From assembly GCA_016931935.1 (NCBI GenBank), contig JAFGDW010000179.1, forward strand, positions 1 through 54,204: a DNA stretch of 54,204 nt, read 5' to 3'. The notes below the pieces were generated by a model, which was given only the letters and a program-made list of their open reading frames with translations, had not been told where the DNA came from and made no database searches. The translations under genes and the position numbers were made by a program. This DNA comes from Candidatus Zhuqueibacterota bacterium. Lineage in GTDB: Bacteria; Zhuqueibacterota; Zhuqueibacteria; Thermofontimicrobiales; Thiofontviventaceae. Each line of letters opens with the position of its first letter. Positions within the stretch are counted from its first letter, which is position 1. Below are positions 28,143 to 37,064 of this stretch, in pieces.

Positions 28143-29507
28143 TTAAGACATCACAGTTTTGATATCATAACAAATCAAATATTGTTTGAAGCGAAGATAT
28201 AATAATCCATTCGCAATTACCGGACGTGTCCAAACCGGCCCCTTTATGTCACCAAGAGCATTTGGTAGTTCGGTAATTTTGATGAATTGTTTCGGATCCG
28301 GTTTCATCAGGAAAATATTGCCCTTAATATCACAACATAAAATGTTGCCATCCACAAATAAGCTCGTGCCCCATCCCATATCGTTGGTTGACCATTGTTC
28401 CAGTCCGTCACTCAGCTTGATACATTTAAACGTTCCCTTGTTTTGAAAGCTATCTCCGGAATAACCATACACGTAGCCATCAATCGCAAAGGCGTCGGAA
28501 TGGGACGGGGTAAATGTATCATTTTTCCACGCGGAATCCGCGCTGGTTGAACCTACTTTCAACAGCATACAGCCAGTTTTATAGCCCGATGTTATGAAAA
28601 CATTATCGTCGATAATAAGAGGGGTGGTTGCATTCACATCATATGATGTTTCCCACGGAACATCCCACAATTCGTGGCCATCAGTCGCCTCGAGCGCTGC
28701 CAGTCCCTTACCGTGGAACGATAAAATGGCCGGCTTCCCTCCGATTTCCATCGGAATTAACGCCGCGTAACCAGCGATTCCATTACCGCTTTTCCAGGCA
28801 ACGTCACCTGTTATTTTATCGAACGCAATCGTGCGAATTGAGCCGCCACCCTGAACGATGACATAATTTTGCCAAACGAGTGGCGATGACGAATATCCCC
28901 ATGTCGGTTCTTTGCCACCAAGCTCCGTAATATTTTTCATCCAGAGTTGAGCGCCGTCGAACAGACTCCAGCATGCCAGAACACCGCTGCGTCCGAAAGT
29001 GTAAACACGATCGTCATTAATTGCGGGCGTAGCGCGTGGCCCGGTTCCGTGATTCCGTTTCGCATTCGTCTGATATGATTGGTGCCAGAGTAACGTACCG
29101 TCTGTCGGATTCAAACAAAATATGAGGTCATTAGCAGAATCACGCCCACATACGACCAACCGATTACCCTGAACAACGGGAGCCGACCAGGTTGCGCTGG
29201 TATTGCCCTGACACAGGTAATTGATCTCCCAGCGTTTTTGCAGGCCGTTCGACCAATTGGTAATAATATCTGTTTCCGTGCTGCGACTGTCACCATTTGG
29301 TCCCAGCCAGGATGCGTAGTCGGTTTTGCCTTTTTCCAGCGGAGGCAAATTATCGGACGTGGAAGTAGGAATCGCATCAGTATCGCTGTTGATTCCTTCG
29401 GTACCTTTTAAAATGGAAATTGAATTCCACGACAGTGCCAGCATAATAGCCATGCCTATAATAAGAACGCCCAAAATGCTCAGAAGCCACTTCAGCCATT
29501 TTTTCAT
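28143..29507 (-). CDS. Membrane-anchored PQQ-like beta-propeller protein
   Basis: 454 residues. One N-terminal membrane helix (about 5-27, WLLSILGVLIIGMAIMLAL) without an obvious signal-peptidase site, then an extracytoplasmic domain of PQQ/quinoprotein-like blades: repeats of the form L-x-x-x-D-G-x-x-L-W (NPTDGTLLWHQ, LFDGAQLWMK, KITGDVAWKS, ATDGHELWDV, LSDGLEQWST). Such proteins are frequent in FCB/Planctomycetes genomes. Most bind no PQQ and serve as scaffolds or sugar/alcohol oxidoreductase relatives. No dehydrogenase residues could be assigned. It is separated from the fucose regulator by 173 bp and from the protease by 288 bp, so no operon link is certain. AGGGA precedes ATG by 9 nt. 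Confidence 0.8.
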   Translation of the reverse strand: MKKWLKWLLSILGVLIIGMAIMLALSWNSISILKGTEGINSDTDAIPTSTSDNLPPLEKGKTDYASWLGPNGDSRSTETDIITNWSNGLQKRWEINYLCQGNTSATWSAPVVQGNRLVVCGRDSANDLIFCLNPTDGTLLWHQSYQTNAKRNHGTGPRATPAINDDRVYTFGRSGVLACWSLFDGAQLWMKNITELGGKEPTWGYSSSPLVWQNYVIVQGGGSIRTIAFDKITGDVAWKSGNGIAGYAALIPMEIGGKPAILSFHGKGLAALEATDGHELWDVPWETSYDVNATTPLIIDDNVFITSGYKTGCMLLKVGSTSADSAWKNDTFTPSHSDAFAIDGYVYGYSGDSFQNKGTFKCIKLSDGLEQWSTNDMGWGTSLFVDGNILCCDIKGNIFLMKPDPKQFIKITELPNALGDIKGPVWTRPVIANGLLYLRFKQYLICYDIKTVMS

Positions 29508-29555
29508 AAATTGTATTCCCTGTAATTTGATATATACTTACAATGGGCATAATGT

Positions 29556-29638
29556 GAACATTTTGGAGTACAGCGACTGCGTCGCTGTTTGAAGTGACGC
29601 AGTCACTTCACTCCATAACTGCATAAAATGAAATGTTC
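29556..29638. repeat. 83-bp nested inverted-repeat element (MITE-like)
   Basis: Outer arms GAACATTT (29556-29563) and AAATGTTC (29631-29638); middle arms TGGAGT (29564-29569) and ACTCCA (29610-29615); inside are two adjacent hairpins, ACAGCGAC-TGC-GTCGCTGT (29570-29588) and GAAGTGAC-GCA-GTCACTTC (29591-29609), which also partly complement one another. It contains no coding capacity. Confidence 0.6.
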
Positions 29639-29795
29639 AATTCGTGACCGTTTTAAGTATATATTGATTTTGATCGAAACAATGATTAAGCTTGATAGTC
29701 ATAAAGTCAAAGTCAAACAGGAAGCATTAAATTATGGTTCGAAGCCATCACCTATGCCACACGTAATTCTTTATGGTGAATATTTCCGGATCAAT

Positions 29796-32747
29796 CTATT
29801 TCAACAAAATCATTTTCCGAGTTGCGTCAAACTGTCCATCGACATTTAAGTGGTAAAAATAAATACCTGATCCAACAGTCAAACCTGAATCGCTGCGGCC
29901 ATCCCAATCAATTGTATATGAACCGGCAGCTTGTTGGGCGAGCCGGAACGTGCGTACAGCTTGTCCCTGAATATTATAAATTGTGAGCGTTCCCTGACCG
30001 GCATCGCCCATAGTATATTGGAATTGGGTATTCATGTTAAACGGATTCGGGTAATTTTGTGACAGGTTCCACGTCTCCGGGCGGACATTACCAGCATCTG
30101 CAGATACAGCACTTGTTGATAATTGATGGTAAATTTCCACATCATCAATAAAAATTCCAAAACCGGTGACTGATTCATCAGAAACAAACCGGAACCGAAC
30201 CCACACTCTGGAAACTCCATCCGCTAATAATGCTGTCAGATCATAGGAAAACTGTGTCCAGGCAGGTTTGATACCTGTGAGTGAATCGAGTTTTGTCCAG
30301 CCATTTTCATCCCCGCGAGCCTCAATATAGCAGAAATCGTGATCTTTCTGAATATTAAACCGACTCCAGAACTTGAGCGTCACTTCATCGGCCTGAGATA
30401 GATCGAAGCCTTGTTTGAATGTCATTATGGCGTTCATGTTATTTTCATACGGAGTTATGCCATCATTTACGTGGGCTGATGTGCTATCGGTGTGGGCAGC
30501 AGTCGCAGTGGTTCGGCCCCAGCCGCCTTCTAATCCCCAATAGCCGGTGTCCGTCTCAAATCCATCCACAAGATTGGTGACCTGAGTTTTTGAGTGAGTG
30601 AGATTATTGAAATTATTGTAATCACCAGGATTGACTTTGGCGAGTGATACATCGACATCCAGCTCACCGGTTTGCAGTGCGAAAAATGATTTGAACGCTA
30701 CATCCTGACTTTCATTGGGCTTGATCGAGGCAATTCGTACAGTGTCTGATTGCAGTAGCACATTCCCGTCATGAATATTGCAGAGAACATCTACATCTGT
30801 CTCTTCATAATGGCCGTAGTTTTTAATTTTGGCGTTGAGTGAACTTAGTGAAAATAACGGTACACTTTGTCCCGGCAGCCATACGCTGGAAATACCAAGA
30901 TCGTGTTCCGGACGTGCCAGGTCAACATTGACAGGTATCGTAACGGTAGGGTTGCTGATATCATTGGATGAGAAGATTATGTCACCAAAGTAATTACCCG
31001 GAACAATTTTGCGGGTATTGATGACAACATTCACAATCGTGGAATCAAAAGGCGGTATCAAGCCGCCACCATTTTCAAGCGTAATCCATTCTGCCTGCGA
31101 TGGGTCACTCAGACTTCTTTTTATCATGGTGTTATCCTGATCGCCATGATCTTCAAAAATAATATTATCAGCATCGGATACCAAGATATCATCGATAAAC
31201 AAGCCAGTTACGGATGAATCATCGAGAGTGCAAAATCCCAAATCCGAAGCAAAGCCAAACCGGAGCACAACATTGTTTGTCTTGTAGTCGGATAAATCAA
31301 ATTCAACCGGAATCCAGCCGCCGCTTTGACCAGCCCAGCCAGCAATTCCTGTTCCCATATTCCAGCCTTCATCTGGATCACCGAACGACCATAAATCCTG
31401 ACAATCATACGGAGGATTTACCGGGGAAATTACACTAAAATTCTGGCCACCATCGGTTGAAATCCAGACGTTACAACCATCCCAGCCATCATATGGACGC
31501 AATGCACTAGCCGGATCTTCAATCGACCAAAATCCCATCCATGTCAGCGATGGTGTGGTTGTTCCGGTCAAGTCCATAATCGGCGTTTCCAGATATTCCA
31601 GCCAATGATCCAGATAACCACCAATTTCAGGATCACTGCACCACCATGACAGGCCGTCATAGGCATTGAACTCGTCGGTGTGAAAACGGGTGGTACTACC
31701 ACGATCCGCTGATGAATACTCAAGTTTTGCTGAACTGGTATTCACCAGTGTGAGTGGATGACTAAGCGAATCGCCATAAGTTAAATCAAATCGAAGTGGT
31801 TCGGTAGAAACGGACAACGCAGGGCCTTCCGTCATTTCATCCCAAATAAACGGCATGTATTGACCCATACCGCTATCACCCCATTTAATCCGAAAATATC
31901 CATTTTCTCCCCAAAGTCTGCCCCAGCTATTTTTACAAATCCAGCATTCCTGGACATCATCCCAGCCGACAATCAAGATTGCATGACCGGCATCAACATC
32001 CCCCCATACATGTTCGTAAACACCGCCGGTATAGAACATGAAATCTTCGTAAACCGTATAGGCGGCCGAAACCGGGTGACGGATCACTGCGCGTTTGATA
32101 ATATCAACGTTGGCCTCGTCCAACGTGATATATCCCCAGCCGGGAATGGTAATCGTGTGATCTTGCCAGTTATCACAGGCTTCAGAGCACGGAACAGCAT
32201 CATTAGCACGATAGAAGAAGCACGATTCAAACGGCACGCCATTATCCCGAATGAAACCAAGAATATCGCCGGGATTAGCACCGTTGCAACTGCCAACATT
32301 GCCGCATGAAAGAATAAACTGTTCTGACAAGTTGGGCATGGAATCAAGATTATTGTAGTGAATTTTCCACCACGCCTCGGTTTGCCCAACCTCAGAGAAA
32401 AATACACAACTTCCGCATTGTCCCTGATCCCTGACCGGAGTGACCCAGTTGCCGTTATTGTCCCGCCAATCAAAGTGGGACGGCAAATTTTCAACTGCTG
32501 GTAGCTCGATTTTTCGTTGGGCTGCATCTATCGGAGGTTCCAGGAACGCACCAAAGTGCAATTTACGTTGTTCCGGTGATAGTTTGGAAAGAAATGTTTC
32601 GCCAGCCTGCCATGTTGCGCCTTTATTTATAATTGCTTGTTGCACCTGAGTTAGCGATTCAGCGCCAGTTGCAAATGTGGCGACGTTAATAAAAAATAGT
32701 AGAGCAATGAGCATAAAAACGGATGACATTCGAGTTACATTTTTCAC
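29796..32747 (-). CDS. Secreted papain-like cysteine protease with C-terminal sorting domain
   Basis: 983 residues from GTG 32747, chosen because GGAG lies 10 nt upstream and the resulting N-terminus (KNVTRMSSVFMLIALLFF...ATFATGA) is a clean signal peptide. Earlier in-frame starts would bury it. C1A peptidase domain at about 85-310: oxyanion Gln108, catalytic Cys114 (QGQCGSCVFFS), His255 (DAGHAILIVGW), Asn273 (CKNSWG). The residue after the nucleophile is Val instead of the usual Trp. It is followed by beta-sandwich regions (MAM/jelly-roll-like segments; a CARDB-like region starting HDLGISSVWLP) and a terminal ~90-residue FlgD-like/type-A sorting domain (LSQNYPNPFNMNTQFQY ... ATRKMILLK). Such tails direct export by type IX-like systems and surface attachment in the FCB group. 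It is probably an extracellular or surface protease. Confidence 0.88.
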   Translation of the reverse strand: MKNVTRMSSVFMLIALLFFINVATFATGAESLTQVQQAIINKGATWQAGETFLSKLSPEQRKLHFGAFLEPPIDAAQRKIELPAVENLPSHFDWRDNNGNWVTPVRDQGQCGSCVFFSEVGQTEAWWKIHYNNLDSMPNLSEQFILSCGNVGSCNGANPGDILGFIRDNGVPFESCFFYRANDAVPCSEACDNWQDHTITIPGWGYITLDEANVDIIKRAVIRHPVSAAYTVYEDFMFYTGGVYEHVWGDVDAGHAILIVGWDDVQECWICKNSWGRLWGENGYFRIKWGDSGMGQYMPFIWDEMTEGPALSVSTEPLRFDLTYGDSLSHPLTLVNTSSAKLEYSSADRGSTTRFHTDEFNAYDGLSWWCSDPEIGGYLDHWLEYLETPIMDLTGTTTPSLTWMGFWSIEDPASALRPYDGWDGCNVWISTDGGQNFSVISPVNPPYDCQDLWSFGDPDEGWNMGTGIAGWAGQSGGWIPVEFDLSDYKTNNVVLRFGFASDLGFCTLDDSSVTGLFIDDILVSDADNIIFEDHGDQDNTMIKRSLSDPSQAEWITLENGGGLIPPFDSTIVNVVINTRKIVPGNYFGDIIFSSNDISNPTVTIPVNVDLARPEHDLGISSVWLPGQSVPLFSLSSLNAKIKNYGHYEETDVDVLCNIHDGNVLLQSDTVRIASIKPNESQDVAFKSFFALQTGELDVDVSLAKVNPGDYNNFNNLTHSKTQVTNLVDGFETDTGYWGLEGGWGRTTATAAHTDSTSAHVNDGITPYENNMNAIMTFKQGFDLSQADEVTLKFWSRFNIQKDHDFCYIEARGDENGWTKLDSLTGIKPAWTQFSYDLTALLADGVSRVWVRFRFVSDESVTGFGIFIDDVEIYHQLSTSAVSADAGNVRPETWNLSQNYPNPFNMNTQFQYTMGDAGQGTLTIYNIQGQAVRTFRLAQQAAGSYTIDWDGRSDSGLTVGSGIYFYHLNVDGQFDATRKMILLK

Positions 32748-32945
32748 AGATAATATTCTCCAATTTAAAGTTAAAAAATAGTGGAAATTTGAATCGACGA
32801 CCGAAACAAATACCATTACTGATAAAGAAACGGGCTGATTGTATAATGATAAGGTTTCTTGATTCTACAACCCGTGTTCTAATAATATAACGAAATAAAG
32901 TTCCGATACAAGAAATAATTTAATAGATAGGAAGTTTTAAACCGG

Positions 32946-33431
32946 TCACTCAATGATGGACTTCCTTTTTAATTCCAAATATAGGTAGGTATTCACAACT
33001 GACGATACCGGGAAAATAATCCAATAACTTACCGCAATGGCAATACAAAAGGGTAGGGAAGACTGGTATAGCTGAGTAAGCACAAATGCTATTATATAAA
33101 CCATTAAAATTGAAATGGTAGGAATTAATATTAACGTGCGAGCATCTAATTTTTACGGCATACTATCAGCAATTTCGAAACAACGCTTTATTGCTGCATT
33201 GACGGATAGTTTCTTAAATACGTGTACATTGGACACCATTGCCCATTTTGTCCGTAGTTCAAAGTCTTTTAAATATCCGTAAATAAGAATAAACGCCCAT
33301 GAAAACGCAATGCTCTCAAAATATATTTTTATAGCTATATGTGGAGAGAACAGACGAAAAGTGTTTACGAGCGCTTGTTTCGCATTGATTCGGTGCTGAT
33401 TTTCTAACTGTTCAATTATGACTGAATGCAT
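32946..33431 (-). pseudogene. Integral membrane protein gene broken by an in-frame stop
   Basis: The frame opens at ATG 33431 and runs 92 codons to TAA at 33153-33155 (ending ADSMP). The identical frame then continues for another 68 codons to TGA at 32946-32948, with no start codon near the break. Both parts read as one membrane protein. The first has a hydrophobic helix (ESIAFSWAFILIYGYL) and the segment KKLSVNAAIKRCFEIAD. The second has two helices (ILIPTISILMVYIIAFVLT and a second one) and ends TYLYLELKRKS. This alternation (A-x-K-R-S/C-x-E-x-x, helices, F/Y-x-Y-x-E-L-R/K) is familiar from multi-pass membrane proteins of the YesL/DUF975 sort. It has no ribosome site and is short for such a family, so truncation at the 5' side is also likely. 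Confidence 0.5.
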
Positions 33432-34191
33432 AATATCGCAAACTAGCGGAATGATTAGTAAAGGTTAAACGGGCAGGAGTGCTGAGAAGTGTTTGACATG
33501 GAAGACAAAAGAACGTTTCCAAATAGAAAACACCATGGATAATAGTCCTATATTTGGCACAAATGTTAAAAGTCATAATTTATTGGGATTAGAATTGCCT
33601 ATATTTTAAAGTTAAAGATTCGTTGGTTTAGTAGAGAATATTTTTTTTGCGGCTAAAATAATCAGCGGATTAAGCGCAATTGTTGTCGTGTTCGCTACTT
33701 ACAAATTAGATTTTAAAATTTGCATATTTTATCCGGATTTCAATGTCCTCCTTTAAGTCCGGTGGACTAAACGTTGGACTAAAGCGTATTACCGCGCTGT
33801 TTTTTGTGTTGACTCCGGTTGGTTGTTTACGGTATTCATCTGACAGGCGGCACCCCTGCGCTCGTAGGGCAATTCATAACGACATCTTTAGCACTCACCA
33901 GACTTTTGCGTACAAGCTTGTTTGCGAACGCTCCGACCGTATAAGTTGTAAGAAAGTCAACACCAGCCGGTGTCTATTTTCCTTAATAAAATTATATAAC
34001 AATAAAAGAATAGGTCATCATCGCATCACCTGATGCTGGGCTGGCGTCGCACCAAACATTTTGAATAAATTTAATTTTTGCCCGCCGCACAATTTTTCTG
34101 GATTTCATCGTCCGCCCTGCATTCCGCTGAATTACCTTGTTGAATTAAGCCGTTGTCGCGGCAGGATTGTCGACTTTCCATTTGATTTAGC

Positions 34192-34250
34192 CACACCTCC
34201 TTGGTAGATTATAATTGTCATGTTTTACTAACCTTAACCAAAGAGGTGTG
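34192..34250. repeat. Long inverted repeat directly upstream of the recombinase fragment
   Basis: CACACCTCCTTGGT (34192-34205) and ACCAAAGAGGTGTG (34237-34250), 14 bp with one mismatch, 31-nt loop. The right arm contains the AGAGGTG that would be the recombinase ribosome site, so folding would hide it. It could be a recombination site or a translational brake. Confidence 0.6.
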
Positions 34251-34251
34251 T

Positions 34252-34452
34252 AATGACACTCCGGATTATCTCACCCGCATGCTGCAAGACTTACAGATTC
34301 GCGGGATGGCATCATCCACACAGGAAAGCTATATGTTTGCCGTGCGGAAGATCGCCAAACACTTTAACAAACTCCCCACTTGCGAGATGCTATCGCATTG
34401 CACTGGAAAAATCATTCTCAAAATCCACCTCATATCAACAACAAGTGACTAA
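34252..34452 (+). pseudogene. Tyrosine recombinase/integrase N-terminal fragment
   Basis: The frame starting AAT GAC ACT CCG reads TPDYLTRMLQDLQIRGMASS then TQESYMFAVRKIAKHFNKLP. This is the SAM-like core-binding domain typical of phage-type integrases associated with IS91-like elements. The likely original start ATG 34253, preceded by AAAGAGGTGTGTA, is in the next frame, so a single-base loss within the first codons broke it. Resemblance ends after about 45 residues and the catalytic R-H-R-Y domain is absent. Non-functional remnant. Confidence 0.65.
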
Positions 34453-34686
34453 AATCGATAAACACTAAAAACGCTCACCGCGCGAAAATGTAACTGATAA
34501 ATCGTCAATATGTTAAGACAATTTGTTAAAATAACTTGATTTTGCCATGCTAATCTTTTCTTAATGATTGTCGATGCTGGATTCAGACACGGTCGAAGAA
34601 CTCTTGAAAAAAAATAAGAGCGCTGTGCGTGCAGGATATCACAGGCTTGCAAGCAACAGCTCAACATCCAATGCGATCGATGTACA

Positions 34687-34773
34687 GATTTTCATATCCC
34701 TATGAAAATCGCCTTTTCGGGCAGGAAAAAGTCCTGTGAGTAAAGGTCAGGTATCTACTTTTATTTATACCTG
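34687..34773. other. Cluster of hairpins in a non-coding stretch
   Basis: GATTTTCATA/TATGAAAATC (34687-34710, perfect 10 bp), GCC/GGC (34711-34721), CAGG/CCTG (34722-34736) and CAGGTAT/ATACCTG (34748-34773). They follow one another with almost no spacing. No known riboswitch or ncRNA consensus was recognised. A structured RNA or mobile-element end are both possible. Confidence 0.4.
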
Positions 34774-34800
34774 TTATAGCTTAGAGTGTAACCCAGCTAA

Positions 34801-34835
34801 ACCGATGCAATCGCTCTTAGCGCGATGGCATCGGT
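34801..34835. repeat. Palindromic intergenic repeat, family 2 (copy B)
   Basis: ACCGATGCAATCGC (34801-34814) pairs with GCGATGGCATCGGT (34822-34835) around a short loop; one C/A-type mismatch. Shares the GATGC-ATCGC core with 21397-21427. Confidence 0.65.
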
Positions 34836-35096
34836 AATATCCGCATGTTACAAACTAACCCGTAAGGAGTATATACCATACCTGATGTCTTTAATCCAAT
34901 TCAATAACAATTTCAACAGCGTGTGTTTTCGTAAACATGTGTTGCCTGCCCCCATTATTTTTTCATTTCATGGAATTGTTTTGTGGCGTGAGAGAATTGG
35001 CTGGCAGTAAATTGCGTTGCACTAATTATATGTTTTTCTCCCCCAAAACTTTCTATTCATTCACAACCTTTTAACATGGAATTGAGGAGAAAAGAA

Positions 35097-37061
35097 ATGG
35101 CAAAATCGCTTGAACGACCTCACGGAGAGGAAATTGGTGTCATAACTGTTTCCGGTAGAGACAAAAATGGCAGCCCGGACACAGGAAATTTGGAATTGAA
35201 ACGCCAGGAAGCAAAGCGGCAGGCGCAACGTAAGGCCAAGGCGCGAACGCTGGCGCGTCAACAGGCCATTGCCGAACGGTTGTCCACAGCAGTGGAAGAG
35301 ATGACGTCGTCGCTGGATGAAGCATCGAGCGCATCAGAAGAGTTGGGGCAAGGTGTACAACAAATAGCCGCCGCCGCCGATCAGGCATCTTCGGCAGCGG
35401 AAGAGTCACGCGCGGCAATTACAGAAATTCAGGCAGGTTCGCAGCAAGCAGACAAACGCGCGAAGGAATCGCTGGAAAAAGGTGAAAACCTGAAAAAGCT
35501 GGTCGCCACAACCAGCGTGGATATCGATACATTAATCAAAGGCGTGCAGGATAGCGCCGACGCGAATACGGAATCGACAAAACTAATCAAGGAATTAGAG
35601 CAAAACTCCGAACAGATCGGTGAAATTGTCGGGGCAGTTGTTCGTATTGCCGATCAGACCAATTTGCTGGCGCTAAATGCAGCCATTGAAGCGGCGCGCG
35701 CTGGCGAACATGGCCGCGGCTTTGCCGTCGTCGCCGATGAAGTGCGCAACCTGGCAGAAATATCCGAAACCAGCGCCCGGGGCATTCGCAATGTCGTGGA
35801 TGAAATCCAGTCCCAGGTGCAGTTGGTGGTGGATGATATTGACAAGTCATCAAAAGAAGCATTATCCGAAGTCGAAAAAGCAAAAACCATTACATCGGAT
35901 TTGCTGAATATTGAAAACAATATTAAAGAGATTGTCGCCGGATCGGAAGAAATCGCCGGATATGCAACCGAAGCGCTGGAAGGCGCTGATGAATATTTAA
36001 GAGGCGCTGAAGATGTGGCCAGCAACGCTGAAGAGCAATCCAGCGCGGCGGAAGAAGCAAACAAGGCCATTCAGGAACAAAATAAAGCGTTTACTGAAAT
36101 GCAGGACGCCTCCGAAGAACTGGCGCAATTGACTGATTCGTTGAAAAATGCAACGGATAGTAAAAAATCAGCCGAAGATGTTGCTGCTGCCGCTGAGGAA
36201 CTATCTGCATCTGTGGAAGAAGCGTCTGCCTCCGCGGGGCAAATTTTAACGGCGATTGAACAGATTTCCAAAGGCGCGGCAAATCAATCCAATGCAGCCG
36301 AAGCAAATCAGGCGCTGGGCGAACGGTTGGAAACTGGCGCTAACAAAATGGCGGAACGGGCAAAAGCATCCGGTGAAAAAATTAAAATGGTTAAAGAGCT
36401 GGTTGCAAGTAATAAAGTCAATGTGGATAATCTTATTGCCAACATTGCAAAAGCGGCAGAAGCATCCAAAATATCAGTTAATAATGTCAGAATTCTGGAC
36501 GATCGCACAAATAATATAAATAAAATTGTGGATAAAATTGTCAATGTTGCATTGCAAACCAATATGCTGGCAGTTAACGGTTCAATTGAAGCAGCGCGCG
36601 CTGGTGAATTTGGCCGGGGATTTTCAGTGGTTGCTGGCGATATTCGCACATTGGCAAACGATTCATCTGAAAATGCGGAAAAAATTCAGGACATGGTGCG
36701 CACCATGCAATCACAAATTGTCCTGGTTGCCAATAATTTGGAGAATGCGGCGAAAATCGCAGCCCAGGAAGTGGAAAATGCCAGGAAAACCACAGATAAC
36801 CTGGATGTCATCGACACGGATATGAGTATTGTACAGAACGGTATCGATGAAATTATTACTGGCACCACGCAATCGCTGGTAGCGCTGGAACAAGCTGGCA
36901 AAGCTGTTATTCAAATCGCCAGCGCCGCCGAAGAAGCAGCGAAAGTGGTCGCCGAAGCCAGCAAAGCAGCAGAACAAGGTTCCAAAGGCATGCAGTTTAT
37001 TTCCGAAGCAATTAATGAAATTTCAAGTCAGGCTGATGAAATGCAAAACATAGGAGGTTAA
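35097..37061 (+). CDS. Soluble chemoreceptor with two MCP signalling hairpins
   Basis: 654 residues from ATG 35097 (GAGGAG 7 nt upstream; the in-frame ATG 35076 lacks a site). No transmembrane helix and no recognisable ligand domain. Almost the whole protein is heptad coiled coil, and the canonical receptor tip occurs twice: [18 protein letters not shown] starting at Q187 with [16 protein letters not shown], and [18 protein letters not shown] starting at Q487 with [17 protein letters not shown]. Each tip is flanked by its own methylation-type helices. The tips bind CheA and CheW. The second is slightly divergent (AA to GS, EVR to DIR). It probably makes cytoplasmic arrays. Its stop overlaps the ribosome site of the triple-CheW gene 3 nt downstream, so the pair is tightly coupled. 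First gene of the 18-kb chemosensory locus. Confidence 0.92.
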   Translation: MAKSLERPHGEEIGVITVSGRDKNGSPDTGNLELKRQEAKRQAQRKAKARTLARQQAIAERLSTAVEEMTSSLDEASSASEELGQGVQQIAAAADQASSAAEESRAAITEIQAGSQQADKRAKESLEKGENLKKLVATTSVDIDTLIKGVQDSADANTESTKLIKELEQNSEQIGEIVGAVVRIADQTNLLALNAAIEAARAGEHGRGFAVVADEVRNLAEISETSARGIRNVVDEIQSQVQLVVDDIDKSSKEALSEVEKAKTITSDLLNIENNIKEIVAGSEEIAGYATEALEGADEYLRGAEDVASNAEEQSSAAEEANKAIQEQNKAFTEMQDASEELAQLTDSLKNATDSKKSAEDVAAAAEELSASVEEASASAGQILTAIEQISKGAANQSNAAEANQALGERLETGANKMAERAKASGEKIKMVKELVASNKVNVDNLIANIAKAAEASKISVNNVRILDDRTNNINKIVDKIVNVALQTNMLAVNGSIEAARAGEFGRGFSVVAGDIRTLANDSSENAEKIQDMVRTMQSQIVLVANNLENAAKIAAQEVENARKTTDNLDVIDTDMSIVQNGIDEIITGTTQSLVALEQAGKAVIQIASAAEEAAKVVAEASKAAEQGSKGMQFISEAINEISSQADEMQNIGG

Positions 37062-37064
37062 ACC

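Larger units (their letters stand above)
33432..35096. other. Gene-poor decayed region
   Basis: About 1.66 kb with no intact gene. Contents from left to right: AT-rich spacer; a small hairpin AGTCC-GGT-GGACT near 33757-33769; a GC-richer patch 33830-33960 without recognisable coding; a 14-bp inverted repeat (34192-34250) and a tyrosine-recombinase fragment; a group of hairpins at 34687-34835; and the 5' region of the receptor gene. Short frames at 33743-34033 and 34825-35010 have no ribosome site or family resemblance. The region looks like the scar of a lost mobile element. Confidence 0.5.

Noticed and set aside
33743..34033. 96-codon + strand frame in the decayed region
   Set aside because: No ribosome site, Cys/His/Arg-rich composition typical of non-coding translation, no domain seen.
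34681..34780. Riboswitch upstream of the receptor operon
   Set aside because: Consecutive hairpins, but no match to c-di-GMP, SAM, cobalamin or other consensus that I can recognise, and more than 300 bp from the start codon.
34825..35010. 61-codon + strand frame
   Set aside because: Starts inside a repeat hairpin and lacks a ribosome site.
35002..35016. TGGCAG-N4-TTGC, like a sigma-54 promoter before the receptor gene
   Set aside because: GG-to-GC spacing is one base short of the strict sigma-54 requirement, and the -24 box is imperfect.
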